Numbered from the stretch's first letter, positions 54,837 to 64,000 are shown. The stretch: DNA of 64,000 nt from Maribacter sp. ACAM166 (GCF_005771495.1 NZ_VAUW01000021.1:1-64000); one strand, 5' to 3'. The notes: generated by a model not told the origin, from the letters alone. Program-made: numbers and translations.

Positions 54837-55324
54837 TTCATTTTTAACTGTTTCAGTAACAGACTGTCTTTTTTACCTTTGAGTTTTACTAACTCGTCTA
54901 CATTGTCATTAGGCACTGCTATAGAAAGCACATAATGCGCTATTTTCCATTTTCCATTTATCTCCTTTAAAATACCTGAGCCCCTACAAATTTTCATTTG
55001 CGTATCTAAAAGTTCATCGAACCAGGCAATATCAGCACTTTCATTCAAATAAATATTCCGCTCAACAACGGTAAAATCCCAAGCTTTTCCATTATCAAAA
55101 TGTGGCTTTGCATAGCTCATGAACTCGTCTCGCTGCCAATTTTCACTTGCATCAGTGCCTATAAACACCGCATCATTCGTCATAAGGTCAAAATAAGTTT
55201 CAAAATTAGCAGATGTTGCGGCTGCATGCCAAGCATCTAAACTTTCTGAAATCGCACTTTTTTTATTGTTCTGTCCAAAAAGTACAGAACCAATAAGTAG
55301 TAGCAATAAACTAATTTTTTTCAT
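54833..55324 (-). CDS. Exported NTF2-like (SnoaL/DUF4440) protein
   Basis: 163 aa with a signal peptide (about 1-18). A cone-shaped NTF2-like domain follows: SLDAWHAAATSANFETYFDLMTNDAVFIGTDASENW, and CRGSGILKEINGKWKIAHYVLSIAVPN near the C-terminus. Such proteins bind small molecules or act as isomerase-like scaffolds. Start overlaps the preceding lipoprotein gene by 14 nt, so they are likely co-translated. Confidence 0.8.
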   Translation of the reverse strand: MKKISLLLLLIGSVLFGQNNKKSAISESLDAWHAAATSANFETYFDLMTNDAVFIGTDASENWQRDEFMSYAKPHFDNGKAWDFTVVERNIYLNESADIAWFDELLDTQMKICRGSGILKEINGKWKIAHYVLSIAVPNDNVDELVKLKGKKDSLLLKQLKMK

Positions 55325-55811
55325 TTACACGTAATTCATCTGGTAGCGTATTGTTTACTACCACGTTAAATTGGTTTCTAAGATCATTGAAAGCCGTAAT
55401 CATTTGCAATATTGACTCTTTAGGGTTTTGACGGTATTCTAAATCTCCCTTGGTCTTTAGAATATACGTTTGAAATATCTTTTGCCTACCTTTTATATGA
55501 GGAATATCAAACGTAACAGGATATACTCCCTGTTCCACTTTTTTTTGATTCTCGACTAATTCTTCAATGATTAAGACGAAATCCTCTCTAAATTCAGTGG
55601 TATATATCTTATCGAAACTTCTTTCCATAGCGGAGAATTCCAACCAATCATTTAGAATCATTTGGACTTTTGAATCAACACTGTTCTTTTTAGGTAAGCT
55701 GTCGGTAACCACTTCCCATCCAGATTCCTGAGCGTTTGCTGTTTCAGAAACTGCATCCTTACATGAAGCAACCAGAATCATTACTATGAAAAAAAATAAA
55801 ATTTTAAGCAT
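55311..55811 (-). CDS. Lipoprotein of unknown function
   Basis: 166 aa with a lipobox: LVASC at C17 after a hydrophobic helix. The mature part is helical and acidic with no recognised domain. It is the first gene of a pair with the NTF2-like gene. AAAATTTG at 55823-55830 (minus), one mismatch from TAnnTTTG, lies 11 nt before its ATG. It is divergent from the threonine dehydrogenase gene. Confidence 0.7.
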   Translation of the reverse strand: MLKILFFFIVMILVASCKDAVSETANAQESGWEVVTDSLPKKNSVDSKVQMILNDWLEFSAMERSFDKIYTTEFREDFVLIIEELVENQKKVEQGVYPVTFDIPHIKGRQKIFQTYILKTKGDLEYRQNPKESILQMITAFNDLRNQFNVVVNNTLPDELRVNEKN

Positions 55812-55822
55812 AAGCGAATGTA

Positions 55823-55848
55823 CAAATTTTAAGAAAAAGGTATCTTTA
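55823..55848. promoter_or_regulatory. Divergent promoter region
   Basis: Two -7-like boxes lie 10 nt apart on opposite strands: AAAATTTG (55823-55830, minus, for the lipoprotein) and TATCTTTA (55841-55848, plus, for the dehydrogenase at 55876). The two promoters must overlap, so expression may be mutually exclusive or coordinated. Confidence 0.4.
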
Positions 55849-55875
55849 TATGGAATTCATTTAACGCTATTTTTA

Positions 55876-56814
55876 ATGCCAAAAAATATATTGATTATTG
55901 GAGCCTGTGGTCAAATAGGAACCGAACTTACTTTAGCACTTCGGAAAAAATATGGGAGTGAACATGTAATCGCTAGTGATATTCGAGAAGGAAACGATGA
56001 TTTAATGCAATCTGGACCCTTCGAGATTTTAGATGCTACCAATTATGATACGTTAGAGGAAGTCATTGCCTATTATGATATATGTGAAGTTTATCTAATG
56101 GCAGCAATGCTTAGTGCTACAGCCGAAAAATTCCCGATGCGTGCATGGAACCTCAACATGAATACGCTGTTCAACGTATTGAATTTAGCAAAAGAAAAAA
56201 AAATAAACAAAATCTTCTGGCCTTCTAGTATTGCTGTTTTTGGGCCGAATACCCCAAAGGAAGATACTCCTCAAAATACCATAATGGAACCGAGTACTGT
56301 TTATGGCATTAGTAAGCAATCTGGGGAACGATGGTGCGAATATTATTTTAACAAGTTTAATGTTGATGTACGTAGTATTCGCTATCCAGGACTTATTAGT
56401 TGGAAAACTATGCCCGGTGGTGGAACAACAGATTATGCCATCGAAATCTACCACAAAGCTTTATCTGATGGCTCATATACCTGTTTTCTAGGAGAGGAAA
56501 CTAAATTGCCTATGATGTTCATGGACGATGCCATACGCGCCACCTTACAGATAATGGAAGCTCCTGAAAAAGATATTAAAGTACGTTCCTCATATAATTT
56601 AGCAGGAATGAGTTTTACTCCCAAAGAAATGGCAGAAAATATCAAAGCCGTTATGCCCAGTTTTAAAATTGAATACGCTCCAGATTTTAGGCAAGATATT
56701 GCCGATTCTTGGCCTAGTAGTATAGACGATACCCCTGCGAAAGACGATTGGGGCTGGAAATCTGAATTTAATTTGGAAAAAACCACGGAGGAGATGTTGG
56801 GGAATTTAGGGTAG
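55876..56814 (+). CDS. L-threonine 3-dehydrogenase, short-chain type
   Basis: 312 aa from ATG 55876; a longer frame to 55786 would run into the divergent gene and has no family match. The Rossmann motif GACGQIG is at 9-15 and the catalytic YGISK (Y143, K147) is intact. It resembles the SDR-type threonine dehydrogenases of flavobacteria and of trypanosomes, which oxidise L-threonine with NAD+ to 2-amino-3-oxobutyrate. No Kbl (glycine C-acetyltransferase) gene is next to it. Start is supported by the -7 box at 55841. Confidence 0.82.
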   Translation: MPKNILIIGACGQIGTELTLALRKKYGSEHVIASDIREGNDDLMQSGPFEILDATNYDTLEEVIAYYDICEVYLMAAMLSATAEKFPMRAWNLNMNTLFNVLNLAKEKKINKIFWPSSIAVFGPNTPKEDTPQNTIMEPSTVYGISKQSGERWCEYYFNKFNVDVRSIRYPGLISWKTMPGGGTTDYAIEIYHKALSDGSYTCFLGEETKLPMMFMDDAIRATLQIMEAPEKDIKVRSSYNLAGMSFTPKEMAENIKAVMPSFKIEYAPDFRQDIADSWPSSIDDTPAKDDWGWKSEFNLEKTTEEMLGNLG

Positions 56815-56937
56815 TGAACACATAACAATATATTAGGTATAATATACTGTCTGTAGCCAACTAATCTCAATCAAGAAATATAGAGTTATCCTAAACTTTA
56901 TAACCCACCTTAGATTTGTTGCTTTTTTTAAAACAAT

Positions 56938-56976
56938 AAATAGCAGGATACCCAATAACGGTGTATCCTGCTATTT
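56938..56976. terminator. 14-bp hairpin between convergent genes
   Basis: AAATAGCAGGATAC (56938-56951) pairs with GTATCCTGCTATTT (56963-56976). The A/T ends on both arms fit a bidirectional terminator for the dehydrogenase and the convergent isomerase-like gene. Confidence 0.75.
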
Positions 56977-56984
56977 AATTTACT

Positions 56985-57959
56985 TTAAATACTAAAGGCT
57001 TTTCGTAATAAATCATAACTCTTTTGAACTGCTGTTTCTGCATCTTCCTTTCCCTCCATTTCTAACGATACATAGCCAGTAAAATTTGCGTTGCGCATTA
57101 TTTTGGCGATGCGATCATAATCAAGACTTAAATCATACACCTCGCCACCGCCGTAGTACGTTTTTGCCTGAATAATAGTTGCAATTGGCATTAATCTTTC
57201 TAATTGAGAATATGGATCACCTACAAAATTTCCAGTATCAAGATTTAAGGCCATGGCAGGTGAAGATGCCAACGCATTATAAATTTCTTCGAGGTAATCA
57301 ATGTTGGAGGAAAGTCCCCAATGGTTCTCTAGACAAAGCGTAACTCCTGCCTTTTCAGCTTCTATCAAACACTCACCCATACTGTCTATAACCCATTTAA
57401 TAGCATCTTGATCAGTATAGCCTGAAGCAGGTTTCTTTATTCCTGTTTTAAAATAATCTGGAGGTGTATCACCTGCCCAACTTCCCGTATTCATTCGTAT
57501 AGCAGGAATACCCATCTGCGTTGCCAGTTTAATACAATTCAACGTATGCTGTACATCTTCTTTTCTTTTGGAAGCATTAGGTTCTACAAAGTTCTGATGA
57601 ATGGATAAAAATGGTAGCGCCAACCCTCTATCAAATGCCATTCTTTTAAGTTTGTTCATATACGGCACCGTTTCGTTTTCCATTTGGCGATGCAGAATTT
57701 CTACACCGTCAAAACCAATACGCGCTGCATTTTCAATAACCTTTTCTATAGGGTATTTAACCTTATCAAAATGCCAATAAGAATACGTTGATACGATTAG
57801 ACGAATGGGCTGGAAGGATACCATTTTTTTAATCGGTTCCATTTTTGTGTTGGCCAGTAAGGATGGAGCCGCTACAGATGCAGCGCCTAAAACCGCAGCA
57901 TTCTTTAACCAAATTCTTCTGGAGGATGGACAAATTTTTCTTTCTGAGGGTGTTTTCAT
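56985..57959 (-). CDS. Tat-exported sugar-phosphate isomerase/epimerase-like TIM barrel
   Basis: 324 aa. A twin-arginine signal SRRIWLKNAAVLG (about 13-25) precedes a TIM barrel with metal ligands: DGVEILHRQ, LCLENHWGLSSN, NLDTGNF, and SLEMEGKED near the C-terminus. AP-endonuclease-2-like sugar isomerases have this fold. The presence of a Tat signal suggests periplasmic action on sugars, with a metal cofactor loaded in the cytoplasm. Substrate unknown. Confidence 0.83.
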   Translation of the reverse strand: MKTPSERKICPSSRRIWLKNAAVLGAASVAAPSLLANTKMEPIKKMVSFQPIRLIVSTYSYWHFDKVKYPIEKVIENAARIGFDGVEILHRQMENETVPYMNKLKRMAFDRGLALPFLSIHQNFVEPNASKRKEDVQHTLNCIKLATQMGIPAIRMNTGSWAGDTPPDYFKTGIKKPASGYTDQDAIKWVIDSMGECLIEAEKAGVTLCLENHWGLSSNIDYLEEIYNALASSPAMALNLDTGNFVGDPYSQLERLMPIATIIQAKTYYGGGEVYDLSLDYDRIAKIMRNANFTGYVSLEMEGKEDAETAVQKSYDLLRKAFSI

Positions 57960-58070
57960 TGGTATAAAATTAAAAGTTAAATTAATTAATCACAGGTATA
58001 CTAACTTAGCACTAACTGCCATGAGATATTTATCTCTAAATACAGCTCTATTAAATATAATCAATTACTT

Positions 58071-59462
58071 CTACATTCTAAACTTCAACTGTTTTTCAAT
58101 AGCCATAATCATTGCATTGGCGATATCCTTACCTGTAGCATTTTCAATACCTTCCAAACCAGGCGAAGAATTTACCTCTAATAATAATGGCCCCTTATTT
58201 GAACGAATAATATCAACACCGGCAACTGCCAAGTTCAATACTTTAGCTGCTTTTAGGGCTAATTTCTTTTCCTCTGCTGTAATCTTGATAATCGAAGCTT
58301 TTCCACCTTGGTGAATGTTAGCCCTAAATTCTCCTTTTTCTGCTTGACGTTGCATACTAGCGACAACCTTACCGCTCACTACAAAACAACGTATATCTTG
58401 CCCGTTGGCTTCTTTTATAAACTCTTGCACCAATATATTGGTATTCACACTTTTAAACGCATTGATAACACTTTCTGCAGCCTTATTGGTTTCCGCCAGA
58501 ACTACTCCTTTACCTTGGGTACTTTCCAAAAGTTTTATAATCAAGGGTGCTCCGTTCACCATTTTTATCAAATCTTTTGTATCCATTGGAGATTTTGCAA
58601 AACCTGTAATAGGAATATGGATATCATTATTGGAGAATAATTGAGATGCAAAAAGTTTATCACGGGATTGGGTTATCGATTCGGCAGAATTTTGACAATA
58701 AACCCCTAAATTTTTGAATTGGCGAATCAATGCACATCCATAAAACGTAACTGCAGGTTTAATACGTGGTATAACAGCATCAAAATCCGTGAGAATATTT
58801 CCACCACGATATCTAATTTCTGGCGAGTGTGCATCAAGCTTCATATAGACCTGTTCCACATTTAGAAAAACAATTTCATGTCCCCTTGCCTCTGCAGCTT
58901 CCATCAATCTTTTATTGCTGTATAACAATGGATTACTTGCCAAAAGAGCAATTTTCAATCCGGACTTTTCCTTAAAATAAGGTGCATACATTGTATTGAC
59001 TTCAGCATCATCAAAGTCCTGTAATTGATAATTAAGCGCTGGGTTGACTATAAAACGCTCATTAAGTGCTTCTCTACCCAATAACATACGAAACTCCATG
59101 GTATCTCTATTGGCCAATGTAAGCTCAATATCAAACGTCGAATCACCAATGGTAATGGGTGTTTTTATCACCAACCGTACTTCAGATATACCCGAAGAAC
59201 TTTTCACCATACGACGATCAACCAATCTTGCTTGGCATTCAATAGCAATACTTCGGTTTTCCTGCAACGGACTAACTTCAAACTTCACCCATTCGTTAGC
59301 TCCTTTATTAACTATTTTTATGTTTGCAGCCTGTAAAGAAGATGTTTTTGCTCCAGAATCTACTCTTGCTTTTATAGCTGGTATACCTAGCTCATTAAAC
59401 ACACACCATTCTTCACTACCTATAATCTTTAAATTATCCAAATTGTTATTTTTTATCTCCAT
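58071..59462 (-). CDS. rimK: RimB-RimK fusion: retropepsin-like domain plus ATP-grasp glutamate ligase
   Basis: 463 aa. Residues 1 to about 150 are a RimB/pfam05618 domain with the retropepsin-like DSGAKTSS (D35 to S41). Residues about 165-463 are a RimK ATP-grasp domain ([42 protein letters not shown]). RimK adds glutamates to ribosomal protein S6 or makes poly-glutamate; RimB trims them, so the fusion could add and remove glutamates. It is 19 nt downstream of the GNAT-nitrilase gene and probably in its operon. Confidence 0.88.
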   Translation of the reverse strand: MEIKNNNLDNLKIIGSEEWCVFNELGIPAIKARVDSGAKTSSLQAANIKIVNKGANEWVKFEVSPLQENRSIAIECQARLVDRRMVKSSSGISEVRLVIKTPITIGDSTFDIELTLANRDTMEFRMLLGREALNERFIVNPALNYQLQDFDDAEVNTMYAPYFKEKSGLKIALLASNPLLYSNKRLMEAAEARGHEIVFLNVEQVYMKLDAHSPEIRYRGGNILTDFDAVIPRIKPAVTFYGCALIRQFKNLGVYCQNSAESITQSRDKLFASQLFSNNDIHIPITGFAKSPMDTKDLIKMVNGAPLIIKLLESTQGKGVVLAETNKAAESVINAFKSVNTNILVQEFIKEANGQDIRCFVVSGKVVASMQRQAEKGEFRANIHQGGKASIIKITAEEKKLALKAAKVLNLAVAGVDIIRSNKGPLLLEVNSSPGLEGIENATGKDIANAMIMAIEKQLKFRM

Positions 59463-59481
59463 ATTGATTATGGAGTTATAT

Positions 59482-61008
59482 TTATTTCTTCCTTAACTCA
59501 AATAAATCTGTTCTTCTATCCCTAAGGTTGCGTACCGCTCCAAATTGATTTAATTCACGCAATAGACTTATATCTACATCGGCAATCAATATCATCTCTG
59601 TATTTGGTGTGGCTTCTGCTTTTATTCCATTTGTAGGAAAAGAGAAATCACACGGTGTAAATACCATTGATTGTGCAAACTGTATGTCCATATTCTGAAC
59701 ATTGGGCAGATTTCCTACGCTACCGGCAATAGCCACATAACATTCATTTTCAATGGCCCTAGCCTGTGCACAATTACGAACTCTAGAATACCCATTTTGG
59801 GTATCAGTAAGAAACGGAATGAAGAGAATATCCATTCCTTCATCTGCTAAAATTCTACTTAGTTCAGGAAATTCTGAATCATAACAAACCAATACGCCTA
59901 TTTTACCGCAATCTGTATCAAATGCTTTCAATTCAGTACCACCTTGCATTCCCCACACCTTAGCTTCGTCTGGTGTTACGTGCAACTTTTCATAACGTTC
60001 CATACTACCATCACGTCTACATAGATATCCTACATTGTACAAACGCCCATCAATAATTTCTGGCATACTCCCTGAAATGATATTAATATTGTAGGATATA
60101 GAAAATTCTGAAAATTTCTGAGCAATTGCTTGGGTATGTTTTGCCAGTTCTCTAATAGCATCTGCCGTAGACATATGATTGTTACCAGCCATCAGAGGTG
60201 CATTGAAAAATTCTGGAAACAAGGCAAAATCTGACCGGTAACCAGAAACTGCATCAATGAAATATTCTGCTTGCTGCAAAAGTTCATCTAGGTCTTTATA
60301 AGGTCGCATCTGCCACTGTATCAAACCTAAACGAACAATTGTTTTCTTCGTTGCAGCTTTCTTTGAAGGTTTTTGATAGTAAATATTGTCCCACTCCATA
60401 AGAATGGCAAAGTCTTGAGAATCCTTATCGCCATCTAAATACCCTTTCATTACTTTGGCAGGGTGAAAATCATTACTGATTTGAAAATTAAGCACTGGAT
60501 CTTGAATTTCCTTACGACGAACCTTATCTATATACTCTTTTGGTGTAAGGTCTGAAGCATGTTTATGAAAATTAGGCATACGGCCACCAAAAGCAATACT
60601 TTTCAGGTTTAATTTTTCACACAGTTCTTTTCTATAATCGTACAGTCGGCGCCCTAAACGTAAACCTCTAAAACTTGGCTTTATAAAAACTTCTATGCCA
60701 TAAAGCACATCTCCTTCATCATCATGAGTGTCAAAAGTATACTTACCTGTTATTTGCTCATATGTATGATTATCATCAAACGCATCATAATCTACAATTA
60801 TTGACAATGCTACTCCTGCCAATTGACCATTGATTTTAATGACCACTTGACCCTCTGGAAATTTATCGATCAAAGATTTGATATGTTCCTCCTTCCAATA
60901 TGCGCTAGGCATACTAGCGTAGGCAGAAATCATGGCAGTTTTTAATTCTTGATAGTCATCAAGGTTTAAAAACTTTAATTCGATATTTTCTATTTCATCA
61001 ATTTTCAT
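59482..61008 (-). CDS. GNAT-carbon-nitrogen hydrolase fusion
   Basis: 508 aa. Residues 1 to about 215 are a GNAT domain ([21 protein letters not shown]). Residues about 225-505 are a nitrilase-superfamily domain with the catalytic triad Glu (FALFPEFFN), Lys ([11 protein letters not shown]) and Cys ([11 protein letters not shown]). Such fusions are widespread, but the substrate is unknown; related nitrilases include N-carbamoylputrescine amidohydrolase, and polyamine genes lie just upstream. It is separated from the gene at 61149 by a 140-nt gap with an 11-bp hairpin. Confidence 0.85.
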   Translation of the reverse strand: MKIDEIENIELKFLNLDDYQELKTAMISAYASMPSAYWKEEHIKSLIDKFPEGQVVIKINGQLAGVALSIIVDYDAFDDNHTYEQITGKYTFDTHDDEGDVLYGIEVFIKPSFRGLRLGRRLYDYRKELCEKLNLKSIAFGGRMPNFHKHASDLTPKEYIDKVRRKEIQDPVLNFQISNDFHPAKVMKGYLDGDKDSQDFAILMEWDNIYYQKPSKKAATKKTIVRLGLIQWQMRPYKDLDELLQQAEYFIDAVSGYRSDFALFPEFFNAPLMAGNNHMSTADAIRELAKHTQAIAQKFSEFSISYNINIISGSMPEIIDGRLYNVGYLCRRDGSMERYEKLHVTPDEAKVWGMQGGTELKAFDTDCGKIGVLVCYDSEFPELSRILADEGMDILFIPFLTDTQNGYSRVRNCAQARAIENECYVAIAGSVGNLPNVQNMDIQFAQSMVFTPCDFSFPTNGIKAEATPNTEMILIADVDISLLRELNQFGAVRNLRDRRTDLFELRKK

Positions 61009-61062
61009 ATAGCAATTGTGCGTACAACGAAGTTTAGTTTAAATTTATTTATGGAATATAGT

Positions 61063-61099
61063 CCTTATTCCGGCTTACGAAAAGCAAACCGGAATAAGG
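61063..61099. other. 11-bp inverted repeat
   Basis: CCTTATTCCGG (61063-61073) and CCGGAATAAGG (61089-61099) form a perfect stem between the acidic gene and the GNAT-nitrilase gene. No T run follows on the minus strand, so it is not a clear terminator; it may be an attenuator or a processing site. Confidence 0.5.
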
Positions 61100-61148
61100 T
61101 ATTTAAAATTTAATAGGATATTTCTGTGTTTCAGGTTAGGAAATATAT

Positions 61149-61472
61149 CTAGTCTTCATCTTCACCATCAACCAAATCTTCTGGATTTGGCTCTATTACT
61201 GCCTCTGGGTCATCATCTTCAAAATCCTCATAATCATCTACATCGTAATTCTCCATCGTATACTCTAGTTTAGCACTAATCTTCACCAAATACTTGGTAT
61301 CTACAGTTAGCACCTCAACAGCCTCAATACGCTCTCCTTGTGCGTTTCTAAAAGAAATAATATTTCGGTCATCATATCCATCCGGATATCTGTCAACCAA
61401 CAGCTTCAGCACTTCTGGTGTCAGTTTTTTAAAGTCAACAATAACTCTATTTAAATGTGCGTTCTTGTCCAT
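61149..61472 (-). CDS. Small acidic protein downstream of polyamine genes
   Basis: 107 aa. The first 75 residues look like a compact alpha/beta domain (VIVDFKKLTPEVLKLLVDRYPDGYDDRNIISF), and the last 30 are almost all D and E. Similar proteins are common in flavobacteria beside this enzyme set and are sometimes mis-labelled as DNA primase. Function is unknown. It begins 2 nt after the DHS-like stop, so it is likely the last gene of the speA operon. Confidence 0.7.
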   Translation of the reverse strand: MDKNAHLNRVIVDFKKLTPEVLKLLVDRYPDGYDDRNIISFRNAQGERIEAVEVLTVDTKYLVKISAKLEYTMENYDVDDYEDFEDDDPEAVIEPNPEDLVDGEDED

Positions 61473-61474
61473 AA

Positions 61475-62452
61475 TTACATGTCTAAAAGGTAAGCAAAAA
61501 TCAAGGGTGCAACTATAGTCGCATCACTTTCTATAATATATTTTGGGGTATTTATATCTAATTTACCCCAGGTTATTTTCTCATTTGGCACAGCACCGGA
61601 ATAGGACCCATAACTAGTTGTACTATCACTAATCTGACAGAAATAGCTCCAGAAAGGGGTGTCTGTACGTTCCATATCTTGGTACAACATCGGTACTACA
61701 CAAATTGGAAAATCTCCGGCGATACCACCACCGATTTGAAAGAATCCAATTCCGTTTTTAGAATTATTGGTATACCAATCAGCTAAAAAAGTCATATATT
61801 CAATACCAGATTTCATGGTAGTGGCCTTTAGTTCGCCTTTCATTACATAGGATGCAAAAATGTTTCCCATGGTACTATCTTCCCAACCCGGACAAATAAT
61901 CGGTAAATTTTTCTCTGCCGCAGCATACATCCAAGAATCCTTAAGGTCTATTTCATAATACTCCTCTAAAACTCCTGAAAGTAACATTTTGTACATGAAT
62001 TCATGCGGTAGAAAGCGCTCCCCTTTATCATCAGCATCTTTCCATATTTTGAAAATATGCTTCTGTAATCTTCTAAACGCTTCTTCCTCTGGAATACAGG
62101 TATCGGTAACTCGATTCAACCCCTTTTCCAATAGATTCCATTCATCTTGGGGTGTTAAATCTCTATAATTAGGCACTCGTTTATAATGCGAATGTGCAAC
62201 CAAGTTCATAATATCTTCCTCAAGGTTAGCACCTGTACACGATATGATCTGCACCTTATCTTGACGAATGACCTCAGCAAATATTTTACCTAATTCTGCA
62301 GTAGACATTGCACCCGCCAATGAAACCAACATTTTAGCACCATTATTCAGTTGCTCTTCGTAACCTTTAGCAGCATCTACTAATGCTGCTGCATTAAAAT
62401 GTAAATAATATTTTTCTATGAAATTGGTGATTGCACCTTTAGTCTTCGTCAT
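61475..62452 (-). CDS. Deoxyhypusine synthase-like enzyme, probable homospermidine synthase
   Basis: 325 aa from ATG 62452, overlapping the agmatinase stop by 14 nt. The NAD-binding SLAGAMSTAE and IISCTGANLEEDI, GGGIAGDFPICVVPM, and the active-site region ITWGKLDINTPK are present; K297 in WGK is the catalytic Lys of deoxyhypusine synthase. Bacteria lack eIF5A, and relatives next to agmatinase are thought to make homospermidine from putrescine. Flavobacteria are known for homospermidine as their main polyamine. Reaction inferred from this context. Confidence 0.85.
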   Translation of the reverse strand: MTKTKGAITNFIEKYYLHFNAAALVDAAKGYEEQLNNGAKMLVSLAGAMSTAELGKIFAEVIRQDKVQIISCTGANLEEDIMNLVAHSHYKRVPNYRDLTPQDEWNLLEKGLNRVTDTCIPEEEAFRRLQKHIFKIWKDADDKGERFLPHEFMYKMLLSGVLEEYYEIDLKDSWMYAAAEKNLPIICPGWEDSTMGNIFASYVMKGELKATTMKSGIEYMTFLADWYTNNSKNGIGFFQIGGGIAGDFPICVVPMLYQDMERTDTPFWSYFCQISDSTTSYGSYSGAVPNEKITWGKLDINTPKYIIESDATIVAPLIFAYLLDM

Positions 62453-63377
62453 CTTCAAATTTTGAATTTGTATTAGATTTATAATCTATATCGAATGAAT
62501 TATCATATTCTTGACCGAAATCTTGACCGGCAAATTTATAGCTCAGCATCTTGTAATATAATTTAGCCGCCAAAAAATCTGATGATTTATCATTTTTGTT
62601 CGGGCAAAGCTCTACAATATCAAAGCCTACAACATTCTTATCTTCAAACACTTGTTTTAAAAACTCTAAGGTCTCATACCAAAGCAATCCGCCTGGTTCG
62701 GGCGTACCCGTTGATGGCATAATCGAAGGGTCGAAAGCATCTAAGTCTACTGTTATGAAAACATTCTCGGTCATGGCTTCAATCACTTTGTCCGACCAAT
62801 ATTCATCATTTATCATATCATGGGCGAAGAATGTTTTTTCGCCATCCATCAATGTTTTCTCAATAACATCCATAGAACGAATACCAACTTGAACCAAATT
62901 AGTGGTTTGGCTAGCTTCATATACGGCACAGGCATGATTATATTTTGAACCTTCATACGATTCTCTTAAATCTGCATGTGCATCAATTTGCAACACTGTA
63001 AGATTATCAAAGCATTCATTGAAAGCACGAATAGAACCAATTGAAATTGAATGCTCACCACCAAACAACGTAACAAACTTATTCCGTTTAATAAAATCTT
63101 TAGTACTATTATGCACCATGTTCACCATTGCTTCTGGCGAACTGTTTTCGGTTATGGGCTCTGTTAAATGAATTCCCTGTTTATAAACTTCAGAATCGGT
63201 TTCAATATCATACAATTCCATGTTTTCAGAAGCTTCTAAAAAAGCTTCTGGGCCTTTGTCCGATCCCTTACCCCAAGTACTGGTTCCATCATAAGGAACA
63301 GGAATCAAGATAATTTTGGACTTTTCTAGTTGGGCGAATTCATCGGAAATACCCGCATAATTCTTAGATGTACTCAT
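62439..63377 (-). CDS. speB: Agmatinase
   Basis: 312 aa. The ureohydrolase metal motifs are complete: FGGEHSISIG, QIDAHADLRESYEGSKYNHACA and VDLDAFDPSIMPSTGTPEPGG. It hydrolyses agmatine to putrescine and urea using two Mn2+. It lies between speA and the DHS-like gene on one strand, with a 108-nt gap from speA and a 14-nt overlap with the DHS-like gene. The C-terminus has an acidic tail (NSKFEDDED), which is unusual. Confidence 0.92.
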   Translation of the reverse strand: MSTSKNYAGISDEFAQLEKSKIILIPVPYDGTSTWGKGSDKGPEAFLEASENMELYDIETDSEVYKQGIHLTEPITENSSPEAMVNMVHNSTKDFIKRNKFVTLFGGEHSISIGSIRAFNECFDNLTVLQIDAHADLRESYEGSKYNHACAVYEASQTTNLVQVGIRSMDVIEKTLMDGEKTFFAHDMINDEYWSDKVIEAMTENVFITVDLDAFDPSIMPSTGTPEPGGLLWYETLEFLKQVFEDKNVVGFDIVELCPNKNDKSSDFLAAKLYYKMLSYKFAGQDFGQEYDNSFDIDYKSNTNSKFEDDED

Positions 63378-63485
63378 GATTTATTAGTTATTATTAATTG
63401 ATTTTTTAGAAAATTGTTCAATTTTATATATGTAATTCAATGTTTAACGGTCGTTAGACTAAAAAATACTCCTTATTTAATGTTT

Positions 63486-64000
63486 TTATTCGCTAGGCGT
63501 ATGAACATCATAACCTAATATACCCAACAGATCTTCTGCTTTTTGTTGCGCTCTAAAGAGCTTATAGGTGAAATTACCGTTTTCATCCTTATCTATCAAG
63601 ATATGCTTAGGCTGTGGTATCAGGCAATGTTGCAAGCCGCCAAACCCACCTATTGATTCTTGGTAGGCACCGGTATTGAAAAAGCCAATATACAACGGTT
63701 TCTCTCGTTTATATTTTGGTAGGTAGATGGCGTTCATGTTCTGCTCACTGTTATAGTAATCATCACTATCACAGGTAAGACCACCTAAGAGTACACGTTC
63801 ATATTCATCGTTCCAACGATTAATAGGCAACATAATAAATCTTTTGTTTATCGCCCAAGTATCAGGTAGTGTGGTAATAAACGAAGAGTCGATCATATTC
63901 CATTTTTCACGATCGTTCTGTTGTTTCTGATAAAGAATTTCATAAATAGCTCCACCACTTTCACCTACAGTAAAGCTACCAAATTCAGTAAAAATATGTG
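63486..64000 (-). CDS. speA: Arginine decarboxylase, biosynthetic (C-terminal part; runs off the window)
   Basis: The open frame extends to the window edge; about 171 C-terminal residues are visible. The HIFTEFGSFTVGESGGAIYE stretch and DSDDYYN (the CDSD motif, TCDSDDYY) are those of the PLP-dependent SpeA family. It converts arginine to agmatine, the first step of the route continued by SpeB. The N-terminal PLP-binding domain is beyond 64000. Stop at 63486 is 108 nt from speB. Confidence 0.9.
   Translation of the reverse strand, partial: HIFTEFGSFTVGESGGAIYEILYQKQQNDREKWNMIDSSFITTLPDTWAINKRFIMLPINRWNDEYERVLLGGLTCDSDDYYNSEQNMNAIYLPKYKREKPLYIGFFNTGAYQESIGGFGGLQHCLIPQPKHILIDKDENGNFTYKLFRAQQKAEDLLGILGYDVHTPSE

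Overview
The window is about 37% GC by eye and reads as chromosome of a marine-type member of the Flavobacteriaceae (Bacteroidota). Four things support this. Promoters of the TAnnTTTG type sit just upstream of several start codons. Shine-Dalgarno sequences are weak or absent. Family-level content is typical of the phylum: a T9SS sorting domain, a DUF1800/DUF1501 pair, an OlsF-type acyltransferase, a RimB-RimK fusion and a short-chain threonine dehydrogenase. Dispersed palindromic repeats of the ACTGAGCGGAGCCGAAGT and CGTCTTTGCGAGGGCA types are also present. I cannot name the genus. I recognised no rRNA, tRNA, CRISPR array, prophage or intact transposase.

Layout. 1-457: gene-free, with three structured or terminator-like elements. 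0.46-2.4 kb: a TM2 membrane protein, then a decayed arsenic island (arsR, a DUF6428 gene with two nonsense codons, an ArsN-like acetyltransferase). 2.4-7.6 kb: ornithine-lipid type acyltransferase, aspartate kinase, GNAT, fructose-bisphosphatase, TerB-like protein. 7.7-13.7 kb: the complete four-gene ligase-associated DNA repair module (MBL exonuclease, ATP-dependent ligase, Lhr-type helicase, PdeM phosphoesterase). 13.8-16 kb: a TspO-like protein and a dead FAD-disulfide reductase. 16.1-22.8 kb: mfd and three mini-TerB paralogs, split by a YiaK-type dehydrogenase and a dead serine hydrolase. 22.8-33.6 kb: thioredoxin-like, ACT-like, YraN, DUF1800/DUF1501, metG, tex, HPP. 33.8-39.2 kb: HDAC-like deacetylase, PAP2, serine hydrolase, recQ. 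39.2-41.7 kb: a scrap-yard with two direct palindromic repeats flanking a dead GIY-YIG nuclease, a short ssb, a 10-bp-phased CGTTT array, a frameshifted small gene, a CDGSH protein and dehydrogenase debris. 41.7-53.5 kb: secreted and membrane peptidases/amidohydrolases, a BNR-repeat protein and small proteins. 53.5-59.5 kb: TPR, NTF2-like, lipoprotein, threonine dehydrogenase, sugar-phosphate isomerase-like, RimB-RimK. 59.5-64 kb: a GNAT-nitrilase fusion and a speA-speB-deoxyhypusine-synthase-like polyamine operon that runs off the right edge.

How parts work together. The repair module, Mfd and RecQ make the window rich in DNA maintenance. SpeA, SpeB and the DHS-like enzyme form a plausible arginine-agmatine-putrescine-homospermidine route; a GNAT-nitrilase fusion and RimK lie just downstream. 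M20-type amidohydrolase, M28 peptidase and BNR protein look like an envelope peptide-processing set.

Most notable signals: the repeat/GIY-YIG/repeat unit at 39.3-39.8 kb, four CGTTT motifs at an exact 10-nt period near ssb, repeat-derived in-frame insertions in the DNA ligase and MetG, four convergent gene pairs whose stop codons overlap by exactly 4 nt, the three mini-TerB paralogs, and the nested palindromes at the left edge. At least five pseudogenes are visible.
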